From Roridomyces roridus (lineage: Eukaryota > Basidiomycota > Agaricomycetes > Agaricales > Mycenaceae): a stretch of 64,000 bases of DNA. The DNA is taken from assembly GCA_029378245.1 (NCBI GenBank), contig JARKIF010000119.1, positions 39,410 to 103,409 of the forward strand, in the 5' to 3' direction. Of this stretch, positions 25,040 through 34,480 are shown piece after piece. The translations under genes were made by a program, and so were the position numbers. The notes under the pieces are model-generated. The model ran no database searches and had not been told where the DNA came from. It saw nothing but the letters and a program-made list of their open reading frames with translations. Within the stretch, counting starts at the first letter, position 1. Every line of letters begins with the position of its first letter.

Positions 25040-25240
25040 ATGGCTGGCCAAAGTACTCAAGAAAGCTGGAGAAATGCCAGAGAACAAGGTGCTAAGTCTT
25101 TTCCTGCCAAGTCCCTGTATGGCTGGCCAAAGTCCCAACAAAAAAAACTTGAGGATGTGGTACCACAGGAGGAGGTTCAAGGGGTCAATGTGGTCCATAG
25201 TAGGGCTCGTGGAGGTTGGGATATTGATGCACTACTCTGA
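25040..25240 (+). other. Small open reading frame of unknown nature
   Basis: An ATG starts a 66-codon frame (MAGQSTQESWRNAREQGAKS) whose first 16 bases, TATGGCTGGCCAAAGT, occur again about 67 bases downstream. Composition is polar and charged with no recognised domain. It follows the 16-bp hairpin and lies in transposon-rich DNA. It is most likely a fragment of a mobile element gene; low confidence that it is expressed. Confidence 0.25.
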
Positions 25241-25361
25241 AATACAGTAAAAATCTAATCTACAGTTGTCATGTCACGTGCGAATCACCACTTTGGCGAT
25301 TGACCTGGCGATATGGGCGAAACATGGTGATATGGCGAAACACGCCAAAAATCGTTTCGCC

Positions 25362-25585
25362 ATACGCACTAGCTCTATTACTCAACAACCGCTTGACACA
25401 CCATCCTGCTGTAACAACAACTGTATACATCATCTCGGACACTCCCGCAGAGGCTATCTCTTCCGAGGAAAGCACTCCCACTCAATTTAATATACATCAA
25501 TCTCTGTGCAGCTGCACACTGACTCTCGAGAATACTCCATTGTACTCTCGACCAACACTGACTATTGTCTGGGCTTGTTGATCCT
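25362..25585 (+). repeat. Dispersed repeat, copy 1 of 2
   Basis: This aligns in the same orientation with 36092-36308. Shared blocks include CTCAACAACC(G/A)CTTGACACACC, TGTATACATCATCTCGGACAC, GAGGCTATCTCTTC and TATTGTCTGGGCTTGTT. Divergence of perhaps 15-20 percent with small gaps suggests two old insertions of the same element, probably the 3' portion of an LTR. Confidence 0.6.
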
Positions 25586-27014
25586 CCTTAATGGGATGAT
25601 GGACAGGTCGGCCGAAAAGCCTGAAACATGAGTAGACCGCCGAAGCGGGTCCGAAGGGAGTGACGTAGTTGGCATCAGCCGTCGGAACAAGGAGGATCCG
25701 GGTCGGATACTAGTCTTTGAAGTGGTATCTGCTGGTATCCGGGACAAGTAGTAGGAAATATGGGTATCGTTCTGGACCTACGACCTATGGGTGCACATCT
25801 GGACGGTATACCACCGAAGGAGAGGTCAGATACAACTTCACTAAAATCAGTTGAGTCATGGATCAGTGTTGGAGTCACGGATCGCCAGGTCCGCCACGCG
25901 GAATCATGGCTTGGCACACCGGCCATACACAATGCCAGTTCTAATCAACCAATCAGGATATTTTCATTCCAGATACCAAGAACATTTCTAATTATTGCGC
26001 CATCTGTTTGTACTATCATATGATTCTCGGACCTGTATAAAGTAGATAGAGTGTTACCCAAGAGGGTAGCGGATACTACCCTAACTAGCACGGTTCCAGC
26101 TGCGCATCAAGGGTTTTGTCCCAGGCTTTCAACGGTGCATTGCGTAGTTAAGCAATCGCTATTGAAAATCTAAACATTTGTTTTGTTGGCTAATGTGTGT
26201 GTGACTTGAGTGTGGATCAGTTTGTTGGATTGAGTATCTGTTGGATTGTGCCGTATCGTGTCTGTCAAGGGTTATTTGCGTGTTAAGAGTTGTGAAGTGT
26301 TGGAAACTACGAAATCCGTGTTGTATCGGTCACTGTTGTCTTCGGATACCAGTGTAAAAGGGATGGAGAGACCCAAATACCTGCTTTATTGCAAAATCTC
26401 GGCTTTAGCCAAACTCAATCTATCCTTTGTGTTAGCTGTGAAGCTTTAACATCTACAAGACACTTTTACAAGAACTTACTTGCTAAGTTCTCGCTCTTTT
26501 AAAATCTCATCAGGCCAGAATCTGGACAACTTTTTCTGTCTGTTCCACTTTTAATGAGGGTGGCAGTGCTCTTTCCTTTTCGCGGCCACAATTACTGATT
26601 TTGACAGCTGCGATCACTACAGATTTCCTTTCTCTCTGGGACCTACAATTGCTCACATATTAACTTGCAAATTTATCAGGACATCCCTGGTATCTCAACT
26701 TGAAGTTTGTTCACCAAGGTTGAGGTGTCATTTACAGTATTGGATGTGATTTCTCTGGTTTACTTCATCTTTGTGATCAGCCCATTCTAGGCTCACTGAA
26801 CACCCAGGATCCTTGGTTTGTGGGCAGGCCTGAAGGGGGGAGTATACTGTTACTCAGGGCACCTTCCACAAAAATTAGAAAAATTACCTGCATCCAACAT
26901 GACACCCACTCTGTGTGGATGTATGTATCCATCAATGCTGACTTCTTTGTGCTTCCCGACCACAGATTGTGTTTTTTTGGCCAGTTACGGAGTCAGTGGC
27001 TAATCCCCATGCTG
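25586..27014. other. Non-coding or relic DNA left of the Ty3 element
   Basis: No gene identified. A frame starting at 26820 (MGRPEGGSILLLRAPST) runs without a stop up to the insertion point of the Ty3 element at 27014. It resumes after the element for about 13 codons (see the finding on the target site). Its origin is unknown. Confidence 0.3.
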
Positions 27015-27489
27015 TGTCACGACAAGACTTGTTTCACGCGTCCAACAGCGGTAAGATGCTGTGGATTGGGTAGTGCGCTACTAAAGCTCGTAAAATGAAC
27101 TGAATAAAAGTCTAGGAGAGGGTACAGAATACGACGACTAGCTACTGCTTTTATACTATGAGGAATAGATCTACGATGCTACACTAATTGTCCTGGCTTC
27201 CGACATGCACTATTGTCCTGCACCGTTGTCGTCTCCTATTGTCATGTCTACACCGTGTTCATCATAGAAGCCTGTCATGATCTGACAGTTCACTGATCGA
27301 AAACTCCTTCCCTCATCCACGCTGTCGTTCATAAATATGAAACTGTCCCACGGCTTTAAATAATGTCTTCCTCGGCTTCTTCCTCAATCCGATCGAGACG
27401 GGGTTCCCAGGACTTTAGCGCTGTACGGCGCCAATGCTTATCTGGTTTGTTTGGCGTTGTCACGTGCGCAAATAGATCAGCGCGTGACA
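27015..27489 (-). repeat. 3' LTR of the Ty3 element
   Basis: 475 bases, the same length and apparently the same sequence as the right LTR. It also encodes the last 44 or so residues of pol. TGTCACG/CGTGACA form its terminal inverted repeats. Confidence 0.95.
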
Positions 27490-30400
27490 TTACCCCCTCT
27501 CTAGGATCGACGTCCTCGTCGATGTCGACAAAACGATTTTCATCGTGAATAAATAATTTCTTCTTTAAATATGGTTGGAATTCCATCTTTGGGACGAATC
27601 TTTTGCATTCGCCGTCCCAAAATCCAGCCGGGAGCGTGGGTAGCGCCCTGACGTCAATGCTGTGTTCCCTGTTATATTTATCCAACAGCTTCTTCACATG
27701 CGTCAAGTTACGCGATGGTTCCCACGTCCTTTCTCCCATCGGATAATTCTTCCACTTTATTAAATATTGAAACCCGCGTCCCATCTTGCGGTGTTTCAGT
27801 ATCTCCTCCACCTCGTACTCCTCTTCGCCGGATATGATTTTCGGCGGCGGCCGCTTCTCCCTTCGATTCTCGGGTGGTTCCGTATATGGTGTGAGAATCG
27901 CCTCGTTGAACACCGGATGTGACTTGTCCGTGCTCGGCAATTTCAACCTATAGGATGACGCTCCGACTTTCTCCAGGACCTCGTACGGCCCGAGCCTCCT
28001 ATCTCCCAGCTTCTTTGAGGGTCTATCCGTCTGGATATTCGTCGCCTCAATCCAGACCTTGTCTCCCTTTTTAAATACCGGCGCTGGTCGCCGTCGTAGA
28101 TTATATGTTTTTTCCATCGTTTTCTGTGTTTTTTCTAATGCCGCGGTCGCCTCATCGCGGATCTTTTTCATTTTCTTGCCGAACTCGTCGGCCGCCTCGT
28201 TCCTCGTCTCCACGGCGTTCTCGATCCCTTTCCAAGGGTGATAGCCGGTATTTAAATAGAACGGCGAGGCCTTTGTTGCTGAACTGGCCTTGTCGTTGTA
28301 ACAGAACTCCGCCAGGGAGAGCCACTCGGCCCAGTCCGTCTGGTGATAATTGATAAATATGCGGAGATATTTCTCGATCTCCTGGTTCATCCGTTCCGTC
28401 TGCCCGTCGGTTATCGGATGGTGTGCCGTACTCGGGTTCATTTCGATCCCCAGGATCTTATTGAGCTCCCTCATAAAGCCTCCTACATATCTCGGATCCC
28501 GATCCGAGATGATCTTTCGGGGTACCCCATGATATCTAATCACACGGTCGCGTGTCAAACGCGCAACTCCTTCAGCCGTGATTTCCATGGTCGTGGGCTC
28601 CACGTGAATCATCTTGCTAAAAGTGTCCACCCAGACTTGAATCGCATTGTGACCGTTGCTAATTGGTAACGGTCCGATCAAGTCCATCGAAATGATCTGC
28701 CAGGGTCCTTCCGCAATCTTGTGCGGGTTCAGCTTGCCCTGCTTGTGCCGAAGAACTCGTGACCTCTGACACGCTTCGCACGACTTTACATACTCGGAAA
28801 CGTTGTTGCCGAGCTTCGGCCACCAGTAATTTCGTTCAACGAGTTCCTGTGTCCGGTTCCCTCCGGGGTGTCCCACGATCGCCGGATCGTGATGGAGTCC
28901 AATAATTTTATTTCTAAGTTCCGTGTTATGCGGAACGTAAATAAGGCCATTGTAGTAAACAATGCCGTCCTCCTCCTCCCATCTAGGGAGCTTCTTTAGT
29001 AAGGCAGACCTCACGCTGCCGTCCCTCTTGCGTTCCGCTCGGATCTCTTCCAGGAGATCCTTCTCGACGCCTTCGAGCATGATTTCCTGTGCTCGGAAGT
29101 ACTCGGGCTTAAGTAAGACAATTTCCTGGTTGTCTTCTTTTCCCTGGTCATGATCCGCCCTGCGGGATAACAAGTCGGCCTGCTTGTTCAAAGCTCCGGG
29201 CCGGTGCCGTAACGAGAAGTCGTACTGCGACAACTCGATGATCCATCGTGCCTGCCTACGATTGATCTTCTGCGGCTTTTTGAAGTATTGGAGGTTCTTG
29301 TGATCCGTCAGAACCTCGAACGTGTGCCTTGCACCGAGTAGGAACTGCCTCCACTCATCAAGAGCGAGCATAATTGCGAGCATCTCCTTGTCATAGATCT
29401 CGTAATTCCTCTCGGTGTCGCTCATGCCGTGAGACATGAAAGCAACAGGCCTCCATACTCCTTCTTGGAGCTGGCTGAGCACTGCTCCAACCGCTCCGTC
29501 CGACGCATCGGCCTCAAGCCGATATTCCCCGTCGTCCGTTGGCAAAGCCAATACGACATCCTCTGCGATCCGTTCCTTCAACTTGTTGATCGCCGCCTCC
29601 TGTTCCGGTCCCCAGGACCACGCAACCTTCCCCGTCAGCTTAGTGAGGGGCCTGGCGATGTCGGCAAAGCCGCGGACAAATCGCCGATAAAAGTTAACAA
29701 AGCCCAGGAACGCCTGCACTTGCTTGACGTTCTTTGGCATGGGCCACTCCATGATCCCTTTGATTTTCACCGGGTCCATCCGCATGGAGTTGTGGGAAAT
29801 AATTACCCCGAGGTATTCGATCTCCGTCTTCTCGAATTCACATTTCTCGGGTTTCAAGAATAATTTATTCTTTTCTAACGTCTCCAGGACGCGTGACACA
29901 ATCCGTCTATGCTCCTCCAGGGAGTCCGTGTAAATTAAGATGTCATCCAGGTAGACAATCACGTGGCCCTCGTTGATGAGATCCCGAAGAATGTCGTTCA
30001 TCATCGTTTGGAACGTGGCCGGTGAGTTGGTCAACCCAAAGAACATGACAAGCGGCTCGAACAATCCCCGATTGGTCCGAAAAGCCGCTTTCCACTCGTC
30101 TCCTTCCTTGATCCGTACATTGTTGTAACCCCAACGTATGTCAAGCTTGGAGAAGAATCGTGCTCCTCGGAGTTTGTTGACCAGCTCCGAGATTAGAGGC
30201 AACGGGTACTTGTTCTTCACCGTCATCTCGTTGAGCTTCCGGTAATCCTGTACCGGTCGAAGGGACCCATCCTTCTTTTTAATAAAGAAAAATGCCGAGG
30301 CCATCGGCGACTTGGATGGTCTGATCCGTCCACTCTTGAGATTCTCTTCAAGAAACTCGTTCAGCTTTTCTTGTTCGCCCAACGAGAGTGGATAGATCTT

Positions 30401-31588
30401 GCAATCGACAGCCTTTGATCCGGGCTTTAACTCGATCGCATGGTCCCAAGGCCGTTTCTCCGGCAATGAGTCAAAAGACTCTTTTGCGAAAACCTTGACG
30501 TACTCCCGGTATTGCTCCGGGATCTTGTCTTCCGTCAATTTCTCTTTTTCTGCCGAAGCCTGTTCGGCCATCTGCTGTGCCTGCGTTGCCTTGCTCCGCA
30601 GCTCGACAACAGGCGCAAAGTTGACCAGTAGGATCGACTCGCCTTCTTCCACCGCTTCCTCCCGTGTGACACCTTTTCCGGCTTCCAGTCCGGTCATGCC
30701 ACACTCAGCCGGACATCGGCTGAACTTCATGGTCTGGTCCCGCCAGTTGATCTCCGGGTTGTGTTTAAACAACCAGTCGTACCCAATAAACACACGTGCT
30801 TTGCCTAAGCCCGTGATCAGGAACTTTTGTCTTTCGACATGTGGGCCGATAGACATGATCATCTCTACGTAATGAGTGATCTTGCCTTTGGTGTTCTCGG
30901 TCCCGTCGGCATTCCTGGCCACAATCGGCATGTCGAGTTTTTTAAGCTCGAAACCTTCGGCCTTGGCATAGTCCCTGTCCATGCACGTGGTGGTACACCC
31001 GTTGTCCAACAACGCACGAATGGAACGTGTTTTCCCCGTGTCCAGTGCTTCCAGCTGGACTGCCACCAACATCTCATGGTGGACACGTTGCCGTTGGAAC
31101 TCACGCAGCTCCTGAGCTAGGCGTTGTTCCGTTTCTCCCATAGCACGGCGTGCTAGCCATTGGGCGGCCTCTTTCTTCTTGAGACCGAACGGCACCCGTG
31201 TGTGCTTAGGCGCTACCTCCTCTTTCGAGGATTGAGCCTCCGCGGCATCGCCGCCCTTTTTCTTCTCACTATTTTTCTCACTGGTTTGGGTTCCAGGGGC
31301 CTTTTTAAAAGCGCTCCAGCGCTTGTTCTCTGCATCCATGCGTTGATTCTTTAAGTTACGTTTCCGATTCTGATTCTCCAAGATACGTATTTTTTTTGGC
31401 TTTTGTACTTCGCCTACAAGAAATTCTTGTATACTACGTTGTAGGCTAGTTTTTTCTACATAATTTACAGGTACACTATTTTGCATATTGTTCATGCTGT
31501 CCGTAACCGCCTCTAGCGGTGTGAATTGTCCATGGATAATAGATACAGGAGGGCACACCGGTTCGGCCTTGACCGGGCGCCCTAACAA
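27356..31588 (-). CDS. pol: Pol polyprotein: protease, RT, RNase H, integrase, chromodomain
   Basis: About 1,410 residues in one open frame. In order: a basic linker; an aspartic protease with ALLDNGCTTTCMDRDY (DNG in place of the usual D-S/T-G) and VFIGYDWL; reverse transcriptase with YPLPLISELVNKL and the catalytic YLDDILIY; RNase H with EADASDGAVGAVLSQ and LTDHKNLQYF; an integrase zinc finger (HHDPAIVGHPG ... CEACQRS), then the DDE core with MDLIGPLP, SDRDPRYVGGF and TDGQTERMNQEIE; and a chromodomain EEYEVEEILKHRKMGRGFQY ... LIKWKNYP. The frame begins at a TTG six bases before the end of gag's stop region with no ATG. It is therefore probably made by -1 frameshifting at the T5 run in 31587-31591. 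The end lies inside the 3' LTR. Confidence 0.95.
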   Translation of the reverse strand: MLGRPVKAEPVCPPVSIIHGQFTPLEAVTDSMNNMQNSVPVNYVEKTSLQRSIQEFLVGEVQKPKKIRILENQNRKRNLKNQRMDAENKRWSAFKKAPGTQTSEKNSEKKKGGDAAEAQSSKEEVAPKHTRVPFGLKKKEAAQWLARRAMGETEQRLAQELREFQRQRVHHEMLVAVQLEALDTGKTRSIRALLDNGCTTTCMDRDYAKAEGFELKKLDMPIVARNADGTENTKGKITHYVEMIMSIGPHVERQKFLITGLGKARVFIGYDWLFKHNPEINWRDQTMKFSRCPAECGMTGLEAGKGVTREEAVEEGESILLVNFAPVVELRSKATQAQQMAEQASAEKEKLTEDKIPEQYREYVKVFAKESFDSLPEKRPWDHAIELKPGSKAVDCKIYPLSLGEQEKLNEFLEENLKSGRIRPSKSPMASAFFFIKKKDGSLRPVQDYRKLNEMTVKNKYPLPLISELVNKLRGARFFSKLDIRWGYNNVRIKEGDEWKAAFRTNRGLFEPLVMFFGLTNSPATFQTMMNDILRDLINEGHVIVYLDDILIYTDSLEEHRRIVSRVLETLEKNKLFLKPEKCEFEKTEIEYLGVIISHNSMRMDPVKIKGIMEWPMPKNVKQVQAFLGFVNFYRRFVRGFADIARPLTKLTGKVAWSWGPEQEAAINKLKERIAEDVVLALPTDDGEYRLEADASDGAVGAVLSQLQEGVWRPVAFMSHGMSDTERNYEIYDKEMLAIMLALDEWRQFLLGARHTFEVLTDHKNLQYFKKPQKINRRQARWIIELSQYDFSLRHRPGALNKQADLLSRRADHDQGKEDNQEIVLLKPEYFRAQEIMLEGVEKDLLEEIRAERKRDGSVRSALLKKLPRWEEEDGIVYYNGLIYVPHNTELRNKIIGLHHDPAIVGHPGGNRTQELVERNYWWPKLGNNVSEYVKSCEACQRSRVLRHKQGKLNPHKIAEGPWQIISMDLIGPLPISNGHNAIQVWVDTFSKMIHVEPTTMEITAEGVARLTRDRVIRYHGVPRKIISDRDPRYVGGFMRELNKILGIEMNPSTAHHPITDGQTERMNQEIEKYLRIFINYHQTDWAEWLSLAEFCYNDKASSATKASPFYLNTGYHPWKGIENAVETRNEAADEFGKKMKKIRDEATAALEKTQKTMEKTYNLRRRPAPVFKKGDKVWIEATNIQTDRPSKKLGDRRLGPYEVLEKVGASSYRLKLPSTDKSHPVFNEAILTPYTEPPENRREKRPPPKIISGEEEYEVEEILKHRKMGRGFQYLIKWKNYPMGERTWEPSRNLTHVKKLLDKYNREHSIDVRALPTLPAGFWDGECKRFVPKMEFQPYLKKKLFIHDENRFVDIDEDVDPREGVMSRADLFAHVTTPNKPDKHWRRTALKSWEPRLDRIEEEAEEDII
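27493..27502 (-). other. Polypurine tract
   Basis: On the minus strand AGAGAGGGGG is followed by TAA and then the 3' LTR. This is the expected site for plus-strand DNA priming. It lies inside the pol frame (codons for REG). Confidence 0.75.
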
Positions 31589-32748
31589 AAACCCTTCTCG
31601 CGGAGTATGGTCGCGAGAGCCTGCAGGTCCTCCTGCGTGTAGTCCTCGGTCTTGATCGACCGGATATTAAATTTCCTCTTGGGAGGCTCCGGGCACTCCC
31701 GTTTCATGTGGCCCTCCTTGCCACAGTTGTAACACTTGAACACGGCCTGCCGCGTTCGATCGACGTCCATTGGCGCCGGGTTTCCAGGAGTGACCCGGGT
31801 GGCCAGATGGGGGGCTGTCCCCTGGGGCCTTGGCGGCGGCACCAGTGCCGTGGCCTTGGGGAATTTGGGCGGCGGCTGCTGCTGCGCCGGCGTCCAAAAC
31901 ATTCCACCTCCCGCTCCCCAGCGAGAGTTGATGAGCTTCCCGCGCTCAATGATGCCGTTGATTGTCATCAACCGGCTTTTCAATCCCGGGTACGTCCCCG
32001 GGATCGCAACGCCACCAGCATAAAGCTGTTTGCGTACCTGGTCCGAGACCAGGATTTCCAGCGCCTGACACAAGAACGTGTCATGGAGCTCGTTTCCAGG
32101 CGCGTAGCCCGCCTGCTCAGCGTTCAGCTCGAACGACTGAAGGAAGTCGGCCAGGGTGGAGCTACCCTGCCGAGTGTTCATCAGGCGCAACAGCGCCGTC
32201 TCCTTGACATTCTGATCCGCGAACGTCGACTCCAACTCCGTCATAAACTCCTCGAAGGAGGGACGGAGTTGACCAAGGCGTAAGTGCTTCGCCTTCCAGT
32301 TCCGTGACCAGTTGGCGGCCGGACACGGAGAACTCTTCTCGTCGCCCAGCAACGAGAGCACGAAGAAAATACGTCTATGATCCGTATTAAAATCGTGTTC
32401 GTATGCCACAAGGTAGGTCGTGACACTGTCGATCCAAGTTTCCCACTTGGATTTGTCATTGCCGTCAAACGGCGGGGGAAGCCGGGCCAGCGTCATTCTT
32501 GCTGGTGCCGGGCGTGGGGGGAGGGCCTGAAGTAACTCAGTCAGGCCAGGCTGGGCGGGGGGTTGTGAGTCGGGTCGTGTGGGAAGGGGGCGAGGGGGAG
32601 AACGGGTAGGAGGGCGGGAGGGGTAGATTTGTTGGGGAGGGTACGAATAACCAGCCTGAGGCTGGTCATAGGGGATGGGGCTGCCGTGATGGGACATGGC
32701 AGGGGCGGCGGTATGGAAGGTGTGGTGGGTGGTGGCGGAAGCGGCCAA
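31582..32748 (-). CDS. gag: Gag protein with CCHC zinc knuckle
   Basis: 388 residues. A Pro/Gln-rich N-terminus (PPQQIYPSRPPTRSPPRP) is followed by the capsid-like segment WETWIDSVTTYLVAYEHDFN, a retrotransposon-gag core around FEEFMTELESTFADQN and TLADFLQSFELNAEQAGY. A single zinc knuckle CYNCGKEGHMKREC lies near the C-terminus. The stop codon overlaps the start of the pol frame, which is in the -1 frame; a run of five T residues just before the stop can serve as the slip site. The protein forms the virus-like particle. Confidence 0.93.
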   Translation of the reverse strand: MAASATTHHTFHTAAPAMSHHGSPIPYDQPQAGYSYPPQQIYPSRPPTRSPPRPLPTRPDSQPPAQPGLTELLQALPPRPAPARMTLARLPPPFDGNDKSKWETWIDSVTTYLVAYEHDFNTDHRRIFFVLSLLGDEKSSPCPAANWSRNWKAKHLRLGQLRPSFEEFMTELESTFADQNVKETALLRLMNTRQGSSTLADFLQSFELNAEQAGYAPGNELHDTFLCQALEILVSDQVRKQLYAGGVAIPGTYPGLKSRLMTINGIIERGKLINSRWGAGGGMFWTPAQQQPPPKFPKATALVPPPRPQGTAPHLATRVTPGNPAPMDVDRTRQAVFKCYNCGKEGHMKRECPEPPKRKFNIRSIKTEDYTQEDLQALATILREKGFC

Positions 32749-33185
32749 GAGTTGGTCCGCTACGGAACGGGCTTCACGGCTAGAGGTGCCGGAAGAGGAG
32801 GATGATGGTGCGCGAAACGCCGTCGCGGCTTGGGTAGGAGCGGCACGAAGCCGGTGGTGGGTTTCTCGGTCGGAACGCTTGCCGATAGAACAGACCCGGG
32901 CCTTCTACGACTCTCCCGGTATCTGCGCGAGGGTACTCTCCGAAGATTGCCACCCGAACGCCAACGTCTGCTATTGTGCGGGGACGGACTCAACGTTTCC
33001 CGTAGCACAGCGACTGTCTATCAAAATAGTTCGACCAAAGATTGGCGCTTGTTTAACGTCGCGATTCAACGACGTGACGCTTGAGGTATGAGTGGATCTT
33101 CAATTACGAGAATCCAAGTAGTGGGGGAGGGACGCCGAGGCGTATGGAAAGGATATGTCGGGGGGAGGTAAGAGCGGTATGAGGG

Positions 33186-33197
33186 TAGACTTTTATT
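33186..33197 (-). other. Primer-binding site, self-complementary to the LTR
   Basis: One base inside the 5' LTR edge the minus strand reads AATAAAAGTCTA. The exact complement, TAGACTTTTATT, occurs inside the same LTR at 33287-33298 on the minus strand, about 41 bases after a TATAAAAG box (33332-33339). No TGG-type tRNA complement is present. This is the arrangement used by self-priming elements such as Tf1, where the 5' end of the transcript folds back onto the site. Confidence 0.75.
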
Positions 33198-33198
33198 A

Positions 33199-33673
33199 TG
33201 TCACGACAAGACTTGTTTCACGCGTCCAACAGCGGTAAGATGCTGTGGATTGGGTAGTGCGCTACTAAAGCTCGTAAAATGAACTGAATAAAAGTCTAGG
33301 AGAGGGTACAGAATACGACGACTAGCTACTGCTTTTATACTATGAGGAATAGATCTACGATGCTACACTAATTGTCCTGGCTTCCGACATGCACTATTGT
33401 CCTGCACCGTTGTCGTCTCCTATTGTCATGTCTACACCGTGTTCATCATAGAAGCCTGTCATGATCTGACAGTTCACTGATCGAAAACTCCTTCCCTCAT
33501 CCACGCTGTCGTTCATAAATATGAAACTGTCCCACGGCTTTAAATAATGTCTTCCTCGGCTTCTTCCTCAATCCGATCGAGACGGGGTTCCCAGGACTTT
33601 AGCGCTGTACGGCGCCAATGCTTATCTGGTTTGTTTGGCGTTGTCACGTGCGCAAATAGATCAGCGCGTGACA
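33199..33673 (-). repeat. 5' LTR of the Ty3 element
   Basis: 475 bases with TGTCACG/CGTGACA ends. It carries the promoter: a TATAAAAG box on the minus strand at 33332-33339 and a likely transcript start near 33298. Confidence 0.95.
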
Positions 33674-33678
33674 TGCTG

Positions 33679-34225
33679 TTTATCCTTGCTGAGCTATTTC
33701 CTCACTGCTCACCACAGTAAGTATCATGAGATTCAGAACCTGGGGTCCCGTTGTCAGCGATTCACTTGCAAATCAGTAATGTTCTGATTTGCCAATTGCT
33801 GATGAGCTGGCTTGGCAGTGTAAGAAACACTGACTGCAGGAATGCATCCACAAACTGTGAGTTGAACTGTCAAGGACATTGTTGTGTACTTTCGATGATC
33901 CAATGCTCTTCTGATCAATTCCTACTCAAGTATTGTCTTCCAATTGTGTTCAGTTTTTCAACCAGTGCTTTGGAATTGCAATATGAGCATTGGGAGGGTC
34001 AAGGTAGCATACCAGAACAGAGGTGTCACACTTGTCACGTCACTGCGAGTCGGATTCCCTACACAGCCACACGTTCACATTGACTTTGCCTCTCAAGCTC
34101 TCACCCACTGTTCAGCATCCACAATTGCTTCATCCAAGTGCAATGTAAACCCAAGTAAGTTCTCGTCTATGCCGTGCTTTGCAACGGCCCGTAACCCCAA
34201 GTAGAATTGTCATTCTTGGTTCACA
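33679..34225. other. Right flank of the Ty3 element, no gene seen
   Basis: Frames are short. The first 13 codons continue the frame interrupted by the element. Nothing else was recognised. Confidence 0.3.
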
Positions 34226-34480
34226 TCAAGGATCTCTATTGGCAATACTTTGTTTCGACATCATATCCGAGACTATATCACCCAATTCCCTACAACCTTT
34301 ACAAGGCCCTGTACTAGGGACTTATACTCGCCACATTCCCACTATTCAATAGTTGTCACTCGCCCCAGAGCTTCGTGATTGGGTTAGTTGGATATAGATT
34401 CATCTGTATCTCGACTCATCTGGTTAGATTCTTCGAGTGTTGTTGGTTTCTATAGTAGGTTTAGAGCACATACATCACCG
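34226..34480 (+). repeat. LTR-like dispersed repeat, copy 2
   Basis: Plus-strand counterpart of 22918-23215, sharing ATTCCCTACAACCTTTAC, CCCTGTACTAGGGACTTA and TCTATAGTAGGTTTAGAGCA. It is followed by ACATCACCG, the start of an internal region, but no gag continues. Confidence 0.55.

Larger units (their letters stand above)
27015..33673 (-). mobile_element. Full-length chromodomain Ty3/gypsy LTR retrotransposon
   Basis: A complete element of 6,659 bases, read leftward. Two 475-bp LTRs that look identical by eye bound it, each starting TGTCACG and ending CGTGACA on either strand. The 5-bp direct duplication TGCTG flanks it (27010-27014 and 33674-33678). Inside are gag, pol with protease, reverse transcriptase, RNase H, integrase and chromodomain, a self-complementary primer site and a purine tract at the correct places. 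Identical LTRs and intact frames indicate a recent, possibly active insertion. Domain order (integrase last, then chromodomain) places it among the chromoviruses. Confidence 0.96.

Noticed and set aside
33543..33673. Second pol fragment at the right of the Ty3 element
   Set aside because: It is the 5' LTR copy of the pol tail, expected because pol ends inside the LTR.
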